NCBI GenBank assembly: GCA_963771705.1
Contig: CAVYUP010000002.1
Location: 248,001 to 312,000 of the forward strand
Length of the DNA: 64,000 nucleotides
From: DATFVA01 sp963771705
GTDB taxonomy: Bacteria; Bacteroidota; Ignavibacteria; Ignavibacteriales; Ignavibacteriaceae
Reading direction: 5' to 3'
Position numbers and translations under genes: made by a program. The notes below the pieces were generated by a model. The model was given only the letters and a program-made list of their open reading frames with translations, was not told the DNA's origin and made no database searches. This document shows, one piece after another, positions 17,326 through 27,745 of this stretch; the first letter of the stretch is position 1, and each line of letters opens with the position of its first letter.

Positions 17326-20300
17326 ATGAAAAAAAATCTTATAGTATCATTACTAACACTCCTGCTGGTATTTTCTATAAACATTCTGCCTCAGGAGAAA
17401 TCTGAACCCGACTCCCTTAAGAATATTTCAATGAGCGGACTCTCGTTCAGGGGTATCGGTCCTGCAATTACTGGTGGCAGAGTGGTTGCCCTCGCTGTGA
17501 ATCCCTTCAACCACAGCGAATATTTTGTTGGTTCAGGACACGGTTCTTTATGGAAAACTACCAATAATGGTGTAACCTTTTCACCTGCTTTTGATAACCA
17601 GGACTCATATGCTATAGGTGCTATAGCAATCGATCCCTCTAACCCTAACGTCGTATGGGTGGGTACCGGCGAGAATAATAACCAGAATAATGTTATTTAC
17701 GGAGACGGTGTTTATAAGAGTGAAGACGGCGGTAAAAGCTGGAAGAATACGGGACTTAAAGATTCCAGGCAGATCGGTGGAATCGTGGTTGATCCTAACG
17801 ATGGCAATATTGTTTATGTTGCCGCGTATGGACCATCGAGAACTGCCGGCGGTGATCGCGGTATCTTCAAGACCACCGATGGAGGCAAAACCTGGAATAA
17901 TGTATTGTTTGTAAGCAAATACACAGGCGCGTTTGAAATTCATATGGATCCCCGGTATTCGAATATACTTTACGCATCGATGCATCAGAGAATGAGAAAT
18001 TTATTCACCGGTGTATACGGAGGACCCGAAAGCGCTATCTACCGCAGTACCGATGCCGGTGCAACGTGGGATAAAATGACAAAAGGCCTCCCGGGTGCTG
18101 ATATGGGTAGAATAGGCATGGCAATTTCTCCTGTTAATCCTGATGTCGTTTATGCTATTATTGAAGCAGCTAAAGATGGCGGTGTATATAAAAGTACCGA
18201 CCGCGGCGTTAGCTGGGCAAAGCAGAGCGGCTACGTTTCTTCGTATGCTTTCTATTTCCAGAAATTATTCTGTGATACTAAAAATGTAGATAGGTTATAC
18301 AGCATGGATGTCTTTATGCAGGTCAGCAGAGATGGTGGAAAAAGCTGGGATAACCTGGGTGAGGATAAAAAGCATGTTGATAACCACGTTCTCTGGATCG
18401 ATCCTGATAACAATGAACATCTTATCGCCGGATGCGACGGCGGTGTTTATGAAACATACGACCAGGGGAAGAACTGGAATTTCAAATCCAATATCCCTAT
18501 AGCTGAAATTTATAAAGTCACTACCGATAATGATCTTCCGTTCTATAATGTTTACGCAGGTTCGCAGGATAACAGCAGTTTCGGTGGTCCTTCGCGTACT
18601 ATAAATACCGGGGGAATTACAAACCAGGATTGGTATTATACCTGTTCGGGTGATGGGTTCCAGACGCAGGTTGACTGGAAGAATCCGAATATCATTTATT
18701 CCGAATCCCAGAATGGCGGACTCGTCAGGTTCGACAAAAAGAGCGGCGAACGCTTGTTTATTAAACCTTATGATTTTGCTGATACAGCCTATAGGTTCGA
18801 TTGGGATGCGGCGCTGCTCATCTCGAAATTCGATAACAAGAGGTTATATTTCGGTGCAAATAAATTATTCAGAACAGATGATCAGGGGAGTACGTGGAAA
18901 ATTATAAGTCCCGATCTTACCCGCGGCGTCCAGCAGGAAATGAATAAACTTATGGATAGAAGCTGGAGCATTGATGACCTTGCCCGAAAAGGTTCGATGG
19001 CCCAGTTGTCTGCAATAGCTGAATCACCGCTGGATGAAAATTATATTTTTACCGGATCCGGAGATGGATTAATGCACTACACAACTGATGGCGGAAAAAC
19101 CTGGCAGAAAGGTTCCACACCTGGTCTTCCGGAATACTCGCGGATAGATAAGATAGAAGCTTCACACTTCGATAAAAATGTTGCCTATGCCGCCTGTGAA
19201 AATTTTGTGGGGGGCGATTTCCAGCCATATTTGTATAAGACAACTGACGGCGGAAAAAACTGGTTTCTGTCTAACAGTAACCTTCCAAAGTACGGGAGTA
19301 CTTTTGCGATAGCTGAAGATAACGTAGATAAAGATCTGCTTTTCTTAGGAACACAGTTCGGAGTTTTCTACACTGTAGACGGAGGCAATGAATGGATTCC
19401 TCTGAAGAATGGTCTCCCTACAGAAATGGTGATGGATCTTACTATACAGAACAGAGAAAATGACCTTGTTGTTTCAACTTTCGGCAGAGGTATATATATT
19501 CTCGATGATTATTCACCATTACGCTACATGAAGAAAGATAACCTGAAGCAGGATGCTTATATCTTCCCCGTTAAGGATGCTGTGATGTATATCGAGGCTC
19601 AGCCTTTTGCCTTTCCGGGTGTTGGATTTATGGGTGCTAGTTTCTATGCTGCTCCCAATCCTGATTTCGGAGCTGTCTTTACTTACTACCTGAAAGACGA
19701 AATTAAATCTCTTAAGGATAAAAGAAGGGATGAAGAAAAGGAAAAGCAGAAAAAGAACGAAGATATAAAGTATCCGTCTTACCAGACCTTGTTTAATGAA
19801 AAAGAAGAACCTGATGCTTACCTTCTTTTCACTATTACAGATCAGCAGGGTAATGTTGTTCGAAAAATAAAAACTGCCCCGCAAAAAGGAGTAAACCGGA
19901 TAACATGGGACTTCAGGTATAATCCATTCTCACCTGTGGATTTGAAACCATTTGATAGTTCCGTGCCCTGGAATGAACCCGACCGCGGTTATATGGTCGT
20001 CCCCGGTACATATAAAGTATCCCTTTCAAAATTCCAGGATGGTAAATTTACAGAACTCGTAGCGCCTCAGGAATTCGTATGTAAATCACTTAATATAGCG
20101 TCAATTCCTGCCGAAGATCAGCAGTCCCTCGATCAATTCAACCGTAAAGTCGCTGAACTTACCCGCGCGGTATCAGGCGCTGATGCATACAGGAAATCGC
20201 TTGATGAAAAGATCAAGTACTTTAAGAAAGCTGTACTTGAGGGAGCGGAAGTTCCTGAAGAAACTTATAATACAGTAATAAAAATTGAAAAAGAACTTGA

Positions 20301-20586
20301 TGATTTCAACCGTAAGCTTAATGGTGATCCTTTAAGAGCAAGGTATGAAGGCGGTTCACCAACTTCGGTAAAGGATAGAATTGATTTGGTAACAGGGGCA
20401 TTATGGTCAACCACTTCAGCTCCCACCGATACTTACGTTAAATCTTATGATGCTGCTGCCAGCCAGTTTGACGGCTTGCTCTCGCAGCTGAAATCTATCG
20501 ATGGCCAAGTTAAAACTCTTGAATCTGTTCTTGAAAAATACGGCGCTCCTTATACACCTGGCCGTTTCCCCGAATGGAGAAAGTAG
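17326..20586 (+). CDS. Secreted Asp-box (BNR/sortilin-like) beta-propeller protein
   Basis: A 1086-residue exported protein. I start at ATG 17326 because it opens a proper signal peptide (MKKNLIVSLLTLLLVFSINI); an in-frame TTG 17275 would put 17 polar residues before it. About ten Asp-box repeats of the S/T-x-D-x-G-x-x-W type are visible (SEDGGKSW, TTDGGKTW, STDAGATW, STDRGVSW, SRDGGKSW, TYDQGKNW, TDDQGSTW, TTDGGKTW, TTDGGKNW, TVDGGNEW), so two stacked propellers of the VPS10/sortilin type are likely up to about residue 740. A Lys/Glu-rich segment and a beta domain (VNRITWDFRYNP) follow, then a helical C-terminus. Such proteins are often labelled glycosyl hydrolase without proof; I see no catalytic residues to support that. 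A rho-independent terminator follows. Confidence 0.9.
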   Translation: MKKNLIVSLLTLLLVFSINILPQEKSEPDSLKNISMSGLSFRGIGPAITGGRVVALAVNPFNHSEYFVGSGHGSLWKTTNNGVTFSPAFDNQDSYAIGAIAIDPSNPNVVWVGTGENNNQNNVIYGDGVYKSEDGGKSWKNTGLKDSRQIGGIVVDPNDGNIVYVAAYGPSRTAGGDRGIFKTTDGGKTWNNVLFVSKYTGAFEIHMDPRYSNILYASMHQRMRNLFTGVYGGPESAIYRSTDAGATWDKMTKGLPGADMGRIGMAISPVNPDVVYAIIEAAKDGGVYKSTDRGVSWAKQSGYVSSYAFYFQKLFCDTKNVDRLYSMDVFMQVSRDGGKSWDNLGEDKKHVDNHVLWIDPDNNEHLIAGCDGGVYETYDQGKNWNFKSNIPIAEIYKVTTDNDLPFYNVYAGSQDNSSFGGPSRTINTGGITNQDWYYTCSGDGFQTQVDWKNPNIIYSESQNGGLVRFDKKSGERLFIKPYDFADTAYRFDWDAALLISKFDNKRLYFGANKLFRTDDQGSTWKIISPDLTRGVQQEMNKLMDRSWSIDDLARKGSMAQLSAIAESPLDENYIFTGSGDGLMHYTTDGGKTWQKGSTPGLPEYSRIDKIEASHFDKNVAYAACENFVGGDFQPYLYKTTDGGKNWFLSNSNLPKYGSTFAIAEDNVDKDLLFLGTQFGVFYTVDGGNEWIPLKNGLPTEMVMDLTIQNRENDLVVSTFGRGIYILDDYSPLRYMKKDNLKQDAYIFPVKDAVMYIEAQPFAFPGVGFMGASFYAAPNPDFGAVFTYYLKDEIKSLKDKRRDEEKEKQKKNEDIKYPSYQTLFNEKEEPDAYLLFTITDQQGNVVRKIKTAPQKGVNRITWDFRYNPFSPVDLKPFDSSVPWNEPDRGYMVVPGTYKVSLSKFQDGKFTELVAPQEFVCKSLNIASIPAEDQQSLDQFNRKVAELTRAVSGADAYRKSLDEKIKYFKKAVLEGAEVPEETYNTVIKIEKELDDFNRKLNGDPLRARYEGGSPTSVKDRIDLVTGALWSTTSAPTDTYVKSYDAAASQFDGLLSQLKSIDGQVKTLESVLEKYGAPYTPGRFPEWRK

Positions 20587-20624
20587 TAAGCCTGATCTAG
20601 AGAGGGCCCAAATGCAAATATTAC

Positions 20625-20655
20625 GGCAGTCTGGTAGACGGACTGCCTTTTTTTT
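20625..20655 (+). terminator. Rho-independent terminator after the Asp-box propeller gene
   Basis: Stem GGCAGTC (20625-20631) pairs with GACTGCC (20641-20647) around a 9-base loop and is followed directly by eight T residues. It lies 38 bases after the stop codon of the propeller gene and isolates it from the kinase gene. Confidence 0.9.
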
Positions 20656-20862
20656 ATTTAGGAAGTCATTCCCTGAAATATTTATTTTAATGTGCTATCC
20701 GGATAGAAATGGTGTAATAATTCCGCTTGTATTATATATGAAAAAAAATAAGTAAATTCCTCTATTATTCATAAAACAGATCGTTCATCCTGAAAACACG
20801 GCTTCGGCCGTTTAATTCCGTTTACTAATTCCCGCAGAAATAATTTTAATAACTAAAAGTTT

Positions 20863-23478
20863 ATGATAGGCTCAACTATACTCCATTATAAGATAACTGA
20901 GAAACTCGGAGAGGGGGGAATGGGTGTGGTCTATAAGGCGGTCGATACTGACCTCGACCGGACTGTCGCCTTAAAATTTTTGCCTCATCATATCTCTGCT
21001 GATAAGGAAAATATCGATAGGTTTAAAACAGAAGCCAGGGCTGCAGCTGCGTTAAATCATCCGAACATAACAACAATTTATTCGATTGAAAAAAGCGAAG
21101 AACCGAATGGTGAAGTTACAGTATTCCTTGTGATGGAATATATCGAAGGTGTGGAATTAAAAGACAGGATAAAAACAGGTAAGATATCTTATAATGATGC
21201 TCTGGATATTTCAATTAAAATCACCAGGGGACTTGAGGCGGCACATAAAAAAGGTATTGTCCATCGTGATATTAAATCTTCGAACATAATGATTGATGGC
21301 AGCGGGGCCGTGAAGATTATGGATTTCGGACTGGCAAAACTGGGGGCGGGCCAAAACCTTACACAACTTGGAACTACTCTCGGTACAATCTCTTATATGT
21401 CCCCTGAACAGACAGCGGGACAAAATGTTGATCATCAAACCGATATCTGGGCTCTGGGCGTTGTAATGTATGAATTATTTACCGGGCAGCTTCCTTTTAG
21501 GGGTGATTACGATCAGGCAGTGGTTTATTCAATATTAAATGAAAATCCTCCGCCAATAAAAATTTATGATGAGAACATTCCTGAACCAGTAGAGTCAATA
21601 ATCCTCAAAGCGCTTGCTAAAAACAAAGAAGACAGGTACTCTTCGGCGGCGGAACTTCTTAACGTCCTTGAATTACTGAAGAATGTTCCTGCTACTTCAT
21701 CGAAAGAAATATCGCGTCAGTTTTCATTCATAAATAAAAGTTCGGCAGCAGGAAAGGTCCCTTTGCTAAAGTCGCCCTGGCTGAGATGGACGGCTGCTAT
21801 TGCTCTGATGGTAGTAACTGCATTTCTTTTATATGATTATTTTATGCGTAGTAACTCATCTGCGGGAGGGGAATCTCTCATTCCCGCTGAAAAACATATT
21901 GCCGTACTCCCGTTTACCTTTATCGGCGGAGTTGAAAATAAATCCGTGGCTGACGGCCTTAGCGAGATTATAACCAGTAAACTCTCACAGCTCGAGCAGT
22001 ACAAAGAGAAATTATGGATTGTCCCGGTTAGTGAATTAAAGAAGAGCAAAGTATCTACTCCTGAAGATGCTTTGAAAGCCTTCGGTATTAACCTTGCCAT
22101 TACCGGCAGTTTGCAGAAAGTGAATGACAGGTGGCAGCTGATACTGAACTTGCTTGATCCGGCGCAAAAAAGACAAATAAGTTCACGTGTTATTGATGAA
22201 CCATTAACTGAAATTTCAACCATACAGGATGAGGCAGTGTTAAAGACTGCAGAAATGCTGGAACTTCCAGTTGGGGATGAAATTAAAAATCAGCTTAAAG
22301 CCGGGGAAACTTCTGATCCTGAGGCGAATGAACTATACATACAGGCTAAAGGTGATCTTCTGAATTTCTCCAGCGTTGATGATATGAAAAAGACCATACA
22401 CCTCCTGGAAAAGGCGGTTGAGGCTGACTCAGGTTTCGCGCTTGCTTATGCCGGATTGGGAGAGGCTTATCTGCGCCTCTATTCTAAAACTAAAGAAATA
22501 TCACTGGTAGACAGGGCAAAGGAAAGCTGCCTTAAAGCTGACTCATTAAATAACAACCTGGCGCAGGTACATATTACCCTGGGTAAGCTTAATACGGAAA
22601 CAGGGAAGTATAACGAAGCTAATAAGGAATTTTTAATTGCACAGGATATTGATCCCTCGAATGTTGAGGCTTATCAGGGACAGGCTACAGCATACAGTAA
22701 ACAGGGCAAGCTTGATGAAGCGGAATCGATATATAAGAAGGTAATTAAGATGAAACCTGATTATTGGGCAGGGTATAATTACCTGGGAGTTTTCTATTAT
22801 CTTCATGGAAATTATAAAGATGCGGCCAAACAGTTTGAACAGTTGATTAAACTTACTCCTCTTAATGCCGCAGCGTATAGAAATCTGGGGGCGATGTATT
22901 ATTATATGGACCAGAAGGCGGATGCTATTGTTATGTTCAAACGTTCTCTTGAGATCCAGCCTGATTATAGTGTCTACTCAAACCTGGCCACGCTTTATTA
23001 TTATGAAGGCCTGTATAACGATGCTGCGGAAACTTATGAAAAAGCTCTGAAACTCCAGGATTCAGATTACAGTGTCTGGGGCTACCTTGCCGGTGCTTAC
23101 AGGCAGAGTTCTGCTGATTCCGGGAAAATAACGTTTGCCCTGCGCAAGGCAAAATCATTAGCTGAAGAGCAGCTGAAAGTTAACCCTTCAGATCCCCAGG
23201 TACTCACGAATGTGGCGAGTTATTGCACAGAGCTGAGCCGTCCCGACAGTGCCAGGTCAATAATCAACAGGGTTGTATCTATGAATCCTAAAGATGTTAA
23301 CGTTATGATACTTATCAGCGAGGTATTTGAACAGCTGGGAGAAAGGAGCACAGCTCTTAACTGGGTCAGGAAGGCCTTGAATAACGGTTATGCCATAGAA
23401 GAACTGGACCACATTCCCGAATTAAAAAACCTCAGAGCAGACAGCAGGTTCAAACAAATATTACTTTCAAAAAAATAA
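20863..23478 (+). CDS. Transmembrane Ser/Thr protein kinase with TolB-like and TPR domains
   Basis: An 871-residue signalling protein. The N-terminal Hanks-type kinase domain (about 9-270) has GEGGMGVVY (Gly loop), Lys38 in VALKFL, catalytic HRDIKSSN with Asp136, DFG at 154-156 and SPEQTAG. It therefore has all catalytic residues. One membrane segment lies at about 306-325 (WLRWTAAIALMVV...). Outside it is a TolB-N-terminal-like domain (IAVLPFTFIGG...VADGLSEIITSKL, about 340-470) as found in many such kinases and cyclases. About eight tetratricopeptide repeats (about 485-850) follow, likely a protein-interaction scaffold. The layout is the usual one in Acidobacteria and Ignavibacteria. No partner substrate or phosphatase is adjacent. 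Confidence 0.95.
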   Translation: MIGSTILHYKITEKLGEGGMGVVYKAVDTDLDRTVALKFLPHHISADKENIDRFKTEARAAAALNHPNITTIYSIEKSEEPNGEVTVFLVMEYIEGVELKDRIKTGKISYNDALDISIKITRGLEAAHKKGIVHRDIKSSNIMIDGSGAVKIMDFGLAKLGAGQNLTQLGTTLGTISYMSPEQTAGQNVDHQTDIWALGVVMYELFTGQLPFRGDYDQAVVYSILNENPPPIKIYDENIPEPVESIILKALAKNKEDRYSSAAELLNVLELLKNVPATSSKEISRQFSFINKSSAAGKVPLLKSPWLRWTAAIALMVVTAFLLYDYFMRSNSSAGGESLIPAEKHIAVLPFTFIGGVENKSVADGLSEIITSKLSQLEQYKEKLWIVPVSELKKSKVSTPEDALKAFGINLAITGSLQKVNDRWQLILNLLDPAQKRQISSRVIDEPLTEISTIQDEAVLKTAEMLELPVGDEIKNQLKAGETSDPEANELYIQAKGDLLNFSSVDDMKKTIHLLEKAVEADSGFALAYAGLGEAYLRLYSKTKEISLVDRAKESCLKADSLNNNLAQVHITLGKLNTETGKYNEANKEFLIAQDIDPSNVEAYQGQATAYSKQGKLDEAESIYKKVIKMKPDYWAGYNYLGVFYYLHGNYKDAAKQFEQLIKLTPLNAAAYRNLGAMYYYMDQKADAIVMFKRSLEIQPDYSVYSNLATLYYYEGLYNDAAETYEKALKLQDSDYSVWGYLAGAYRQSSADSGKITFALRKAKSLAEEQLKVNPSDPQVLTNVASYCTELSRPDSARSIINRVVSMNPKDVNVMILISEVFEQLGERSTALNWVRKALNNGYAIEELDHIPELKNLRADSRFKQILLSKK

Positions 23479-23490
23479 TAACCTTTTCTT

Positions 23491-25293
23491 CTACCTTGCT
23501 CCTAATTCTACCTTCATGGTTTTCTTTTCACCGTCCCGCATAACTACAACATCAACAACGTCTCCGGGACTGTAATCTCCCAGTGCGTAAGTATAATCGT
23601 AAATATTGGATATTTTCTTGCCGCCGAATTCGATGATTATGTCGCCTCCCTTTAGTCCGGCTTTTTGAGCGGGACTCCCTTCTCCAACTCCATTAATCCT
23701 CAATCCGTCAACCTGCGTGGCATAATCAGGTACAGTGCCTACATAAACACTGAATGCCATATCCCTGCCGCCGCCTTTGCGGGGAACATTTATATAATCA
23801 GGTTCTGTACTGTTCTCATCAATATTATCAGCAATCTCATATACATATTTTACTACTTCTTCTTCTCCCTTAGAGTTGATTTTGTCTGCATCATCCGTGG
23901 GCCTGTGGTAATCAGTATGCGTACCTGTGAAGAAAAATAATACAGGAATATCCTTTGCGTAAAAAGAGGACTGATCGCTTGGTCCGTAGCCCTCATCATT
24001 GAAAGTAAGCTTAAAATTGTAATCCTCATTATCTGTATTCAGAAGGTCTTTAAACCCGGAGGATGTTCCGGTGCCGTATACAGTAAGCTGATCCTCTGCG
24101 TTCAGCCTGCCTACCATATCAAGATTAAGCATTGCATCGATCTTATCAAGAGGAACAGGGGAGTTATTGGTAAAATATGAAGAGCCTATAAGTCCAAGTT
24201 CTTCACCGGAGAAGCATAAAAATATCATGCTTCTTTTGAGTTTATCTTTTTGAGAGGCGAATTTTTCGGCAAGTTCCATAACTCCTGCAGTACCCGAAGC
24301 GTTGTCATCTGCGCCATTATGTATCTGCGGCTCACTTCCTGTATACAATGAACCTGTTTCACCCCAGCCGAGATGGTCGTAATGCGCTCCTATAACAATA
24401 TAATCATCTTTCAGAGCAGGATCATTTCCCTCAAGATATCCCCCGATATTATCAGCATGCTTTGTAATCTGCTCAACACCGGTAGAAAGCATTAATTTTG
24501 TGTTCTTAAAGGTGAATGAATCCGGTGTTTTTAACGAATCCATTTTCTGCTGAACTGCTTCAAAATCATATCCTTCTGCCTTAAAAAGTTTATCGGCAAT
24601 ATCCCTTTTAACCTGAATTACAGCAAGATCATTAACGGGGCCAGCGCCGTCATAGCGCAGCTTCATTAATTTATCCTCATCATCTTTCGGTATATGGCCT
24701 GTCACAAAGATTACTGCAGAGGCACCCTTCTGTTTTGCGATGTCTGCTTTGTACCGATAGGCTGAAAACTTTCCAAATTCGGAATGAGGATTGGCACCCT
24801 CGGGATTATACCTCGTTATCAGCACAGCCTTCCCCTTAACATCAATATCTTTATAATCATCATAGTTCAGGTCAGGAGCGGAAATTCCGTAGCCCGCAAA
24901 GACAACTTCACCATGGAATTCTGTATTGCCTGAAAAGGGAGCCGGAGTATACTGTTCCCCGATTTTCGGAGAGAGTTCCTCACCGTTTATATTGAACAAA
25001 AGCTTATTATTGTCAGTTAGTTCAATGCCCGCTACGAAAGGAAAATTCTGCCTGAAGCTTCCGTTAAACAAAGGTTTCAACCCTGTACTTTCAAAATCAG
25101 CCTGGATATATTCTGCGGCCATCTCTCCGCCCTTTGAGCCGGTGAATCTTCCCTCAAGTTTATCGCTGGCCAGGAAATTAATATGATCCTGAATTTCTGA
25201 TGTGGTGATTTCCGGGTTTTTATCCTTTTGTCCTCCCGAATAAAATCCAAGGGAAAGAGATATGAGCAGAGGTAATAAAAAAAGCTTGTTCAT
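23491..25293 (-). CDS. M28 zinc aminopeptidase with PA and PDZ domains
   Basis: A 600-residue exported peptidase. A signal peptide spans about 1-20. A protease-associated insert (about 110-270) interrupts the N-terminal part. The co-catalytic dizinc site of M28 is complete to the eye: GAHYDHLG (His, Asp), HNGADDNASG (Asp), CFSGEELGLIGS (Glu general base and ligand), LNLDMVGR (Asp), and TGTHTDYHRPTDD (last His). A PDZ domain (about 515-598) with GEGSPAQKAGLKGGDIIIEFGG closes the protein. The combination is common in Bacteroidota peptidases that degrade external peptides. GGAGAAG precedes ATG 25293. It follows the PD40 propeller gene on the same strand with 35 bases between. Confidence 0.94.
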   Translation of the reverse strand: MNKLFLLPLLISLSLGFYSGGQKDKNPEITTSEIQDHINFLASDKLEGRFTGSKGGEMAAEYIQADFESTGLKPLFNGSFRQNFPFVAGIELTDNNKLLFNINGEELSPKIGEQYTPAPFSGNTEFHGEVVFAGYGISAPDLNYDDYKDIDVKGKAVLITRYNPEGANPHSEFGKFSAYRYKADIAKQKGASAVIFVTGHIPKDDEDKLMKLRYDGAGPVNDLAVIQVKRDIADKLFKAEGYDFEAVQQKMDSLKTPDSFTFKNTKLMLSTGVEQITKHADNIGGYLEGNDPALKDDYIVIGAHYDHLGWGETGSLYTGSEPQIHNGADDNASGTAGVMELAEKFASQKDKLKRSMIFLCFSGEELGLIGSSYFTNNSPVPLDKIDAMLNLDMVGRLNAEDQLTVYGTGTSSGFKDLLNTDNEDYNFKLTFNDEGYGPSDQSSFYAKDIPVLFFFTGTHTDYHRPTDDADKINSKGEEEVVKYVYEIADNIDENSTEPDYINVPRKGGGRDMAFSVYVGTVPDYATQVDGLRINGVGEGSPAQKAGLKGGDIIIEFGGKKISNIYDYTYALGDYSPGDVVDVVVMRDGEKKTMKVELGAR

Positions 25294-25328
25294 TATTCTT
25301 CTCCGAAAGTAAATAAAAAATAATTCCT

Positions 25329-26372
25329 TTATTCGACCCAGTCTGCGATAAAGATATTAGTATCGCCTTGTTTTTTGCCGAATCTGTTGGAAGCAAACAC
25401 CAGTTTCTTTCCGTCGCGTGTGAACATCGGGAATCCGTCAAAGGATTCGAAGAAAGTGATCTGCTCCAGCCCGGTCCCATCAACATTAATCATATACAGG
25501 TCAAAGTTTCTGGCACTTTCGCTGTTTAGGTTTGAGGAAAAAATAATCCTTTTTGCGTCAGGAAAAAAGAACGGGGCAAAGCTCGCCTTTCCAAAGTCTG
25601 TTACCTGTTTCTTATTGCCGCCGTCAGCGTCCATTACATACAGTTCAAGGGCGGTAGGACGTACAAGTCCGTTCTGAACAAGATCATTATAATCCTTAAA
25701 ATCTTTTTCTGTTTTTGGTCTGCTTGCGCGATAAACAATTTTGGTACCATCAAGAGAGAAGAAAGGTCCGCCGTCATAACCCTTTTCAAACGTCAGCTGT
25801 TTCTGATCACTTCCGTCAATATTCATAGTATAGATCTCGGGGTCGCCTGTTCTAGTTGAGGTAAAAACTATTTTGTCCCCTACGGGTGAAACTGTTGCCT
25901 CGGCATCATATCCCGGGGTATCCGTCATTTTTCTTAAATTGGATCCATCGGGTTCGGCAGTGTAAATATCGAAAGTTTCATACAGTTTCCATACGTAGCC
26001 TTTAGAGTAATCGGGCGGTGGAGGACAGTCCTTATCTGCGCCGAATGTTGACGCATAAATTATAGCCGTGTCGCCTGGTAGAAAATATGAGCACGTTGTT
26101 TTTCCTTCACCGTTGGATGCACGGGTAATATTGCTGCCGTCTGTTCCCATTATAAAGATCTGGTCGCAGGGCAGTTCGCCCCTGTTGCTCTGGAAAATCA
26201 GCTTTTGTTCATCAAAGGAAAGGTATGCTTCGGCATTTTCACCTTTATCAGTAAGCATCCTTATATTTTTAAGATGCTTTTCACCTTCCATCCGGTATGG
26301 ATCGTCAGCTTCCTGGCAAAATAGGACATTAGTAAAAATAATCAGGGTAAGCATTAGAAGCGGGTATTTCAT
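25329..26372 (-). CDS. Exported TolB-like PD40 beta-propeller protein
   Basis: A 347-residue exported protein with signal peptide MKYPLLMLTLIIFTNVLFCQ. It contains at least five PD40/WD40-like repeats with the consensus F-S-x-D-G-x-x-I-V-F-x-S: AYLSFDEQKLIFQSNR, VSPVGDKIVFTSTR, FSLDGTKIVYRASR, FFPDAKRIIFSSN and FTRDGKKLVFASNR. These build a single propeller as in TolB. Unlike TolB it has no N-terminal alpha/beta domain and no Pal neighbour, so a general periplasmic or surface binding role is more likely than Tol-Pal. AAGGA precedes the ATG. It lies upstream of and close to the M28 peptidase gene, suggesting joint expression. Confidence 0.9.
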   Translation of the reverse strand: MKYPLLMLTLIIFTNVLFCQEADDPYRMEGEKHLKNIRMLTDKGENAEAYLSFDEQKLIFQSNRGELPCDQIFIMGTDGSNITRASNGEGKTTCSYFLPGDTAIIYASTFGADKDCPPPPDYSKGYVWKLYETFDIYTAEPDGSNLRKMTDTPGYDAEATVSPVGDKIVFTSTRTGDPEIYTMNIDGSDQKQLTFEKGYDGGPFFSLDGTKIVYRASRPKTEKDFKDYNDLVQNGLVRPTALELYVMDADGGNKKQVTDFGKASFAPFFFPDAKRIIFSSNLNSESARNFDLYMINVDGTGLEQITFFESFDGFPMFTRDGKKLVFASNRFGKKQGDTNIFIADWVE

Positions 26373-26501
26373 AGTCCTTCTTCTTCTTTTATTAGTGGAT
26401 GGATATTTACAAAATAGAATTAACAGGTTGACCTGATTTCCTCCGCCCTGCCTTAAGTCAATCTTCTATCCCCGTTAATATAAATAATGTAAAGTAAGTA
26501 A

Positions 26502-27215
26502 TTATTCAGGGACGTGTACCATAAAATATTCTTTTGCCGATTCGCCTATTGATCTTGCTTCACTCATGGTCATATGCATATCATCAGGAGTATCATCTTC
26601 ATGACCTGCTTCAACAATTGCCAGGTCGGCTCCTTTAGCCTGCTTTGCAAGATCATCACAGTAAGCTGTATCACCGCCGTAGCAGATCTTTACTCCGTCA
26701 AAGGTAAAAGAATACCCTAGCGCAGGCACTTGCCTTGTAGTCACACCATCATGAAGGTATTCTTTGTGAATCACGGGAAAAGGCCTGACAGTGACATTCT
26801 TGGTTTTAAAATTCTTTGGCTTTTTAATTACTTTTAGATTTATTTTGTATGGAATTGAAGACGAATAAACTTTTGTAAACGCATTATGGATGCTTTCAAT
26901 CTCAACGCATCCTTCAGGGTAATGTATTGAAAGGGGAGTGGTTTTGTGCATAACTCTCATATATGTCAGTAACGCCCATACCCCGCCTACGTGATCGTGA
27001 TGACCGTGAGTAACAAACAGATCAGATATTCCAAGTATTTTATTCATCCCGATCTCATTGTTAAGATCCCGTAGAATTCCGTCCCCCGGATCCACAACAA
27101 AATAATTCTTTCCCCCTCTTATAAGGATACCTGTGGCAACATTGGGAATGGAGCAGAATATCTTTATTGAGAAATCTTTTTTCTTCCAGTTAATCGGATA
27201 TTTCTGATGAACCAT
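26502..27215 (-). CDS. Metallo-beta-lactamase-fold hydrolase (RNase Z-like)
   Basis: A 237-residue cytoplasmic hydrolase with motif THGHHDHVGG (HxHxDH metal ligands), VDPGDGI before it, HKEYL (third metal His), GGDTAY (bridging Asp) and the late YFMVHVPE His. The pattern is closest to RNase Z/arylsulfatase-like members of the fold. It is the last gene of the feoA-feoB-fur unit, beginning 2 bases beyond the Fur stop, so translation is probably coupled. The substrate is unknown. A role in iron homeostasis is only an inference from position. Confidence 0.92.
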   Translation of the reverse strand: MVHQKYPINWKKKDFSIKIFCSIPNVATGILIRGGKNYFVVDPGDGILRDLNNEIGMNKILGISDLFVTHGHHDHVGGVWALLTYMRVMHKTTPLSIHYPEGCVEIESIHNAFTKVYSSSIPYKINLKVIKKPKNFKTKNVTVRPFPVIHKEYLHDGVTTRQVPALGYSFTFDGVKICYGGDTAYCDDLAKQAKGADLAIVEAGHEDDTPDDMHMTMSEARSIGESAKEYFMVHVPE

Positions 27216-27217
27216 AA

Positions 27218-27697
27218 TTATTTGTTTGATTTATAGTATTTGCAGTTTTTAGTATCCTTGCAGCGGGCAAATATATTAAATGAATAACTCTCAACTTCGA
27301 ATCCAAGCTCAGCACTTATTTTATCGGGAAGTTCTTTTACCCCGGCATCGGCAAATTCTACAATTCTTCCGCAGTCCATACATATCAGGTGGTCGTGACT
27401 CTGCTTCTTGAAGTTGCTTTCATACCTGGTCAGGTTCTCTCCAAAATTCCTTTTGATTACAAGGTCGCATTGTACAAGAAGTTCGAGGGTCTTGTAAACC
27501 GTAGCCCGTGAAACGCTGGAATTCTGATTCTTCATCAATACATAAAGGTCGTCCGCACCGAAGTGCCCTTCATAATCGAGTGCTGAGTCCATAACTTCAA
27601 AGCGTTCAGGCGTAATCCTGTTTTTTTCGCTCTTTAGGAATTCCCTGAATATTTCGGTTGCTTGAGGGTGTTTCAATTTCATAACTCTTTTTAACAT
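27218..27697 (-). CDS. Fur-family metal-dependent repressor
   Basis: A 159-residue Fur/PerR/Zur-type regulator. The winged-helix domain (about 10-90) has SVSRATVYKTLELL as recognition helix. The dimer domain has HDHLICMDCGRIVEF with CxxC at Cys106 and Cys109; the second structural pair is ARCKDTKNC, spaced C-x5-C instead of the usual CxxC. The longer N-terminus may start instead at the second ATG (27682), which has AAAAAGAG before it. Its place behind feoB argues for an iron-responsive Fur that controls this operon, but metal specificity cannot be read safely. A hairpin separates it from feoB. Confidence 0.93.
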   Translation of the reverse strand: MLKRVMKLKHPQATEIFREFLKSEKNRITPERFEVMDSALDYEGHFGADDLYVLMKNQNSSVSRATVYKTLELLVQCDLVIKRNFGENLTRYESNFKKQSHDHLICMDCGRIVEFADAGVKELPDKISAELGFEVESYSFNIFARCKDTKNCKYYKSNK

Positions 27698-27745
27698 ATC
27701 AAAAATATTACGGATAAGTTATAATAGCAAGAAAACAGCTTTTTC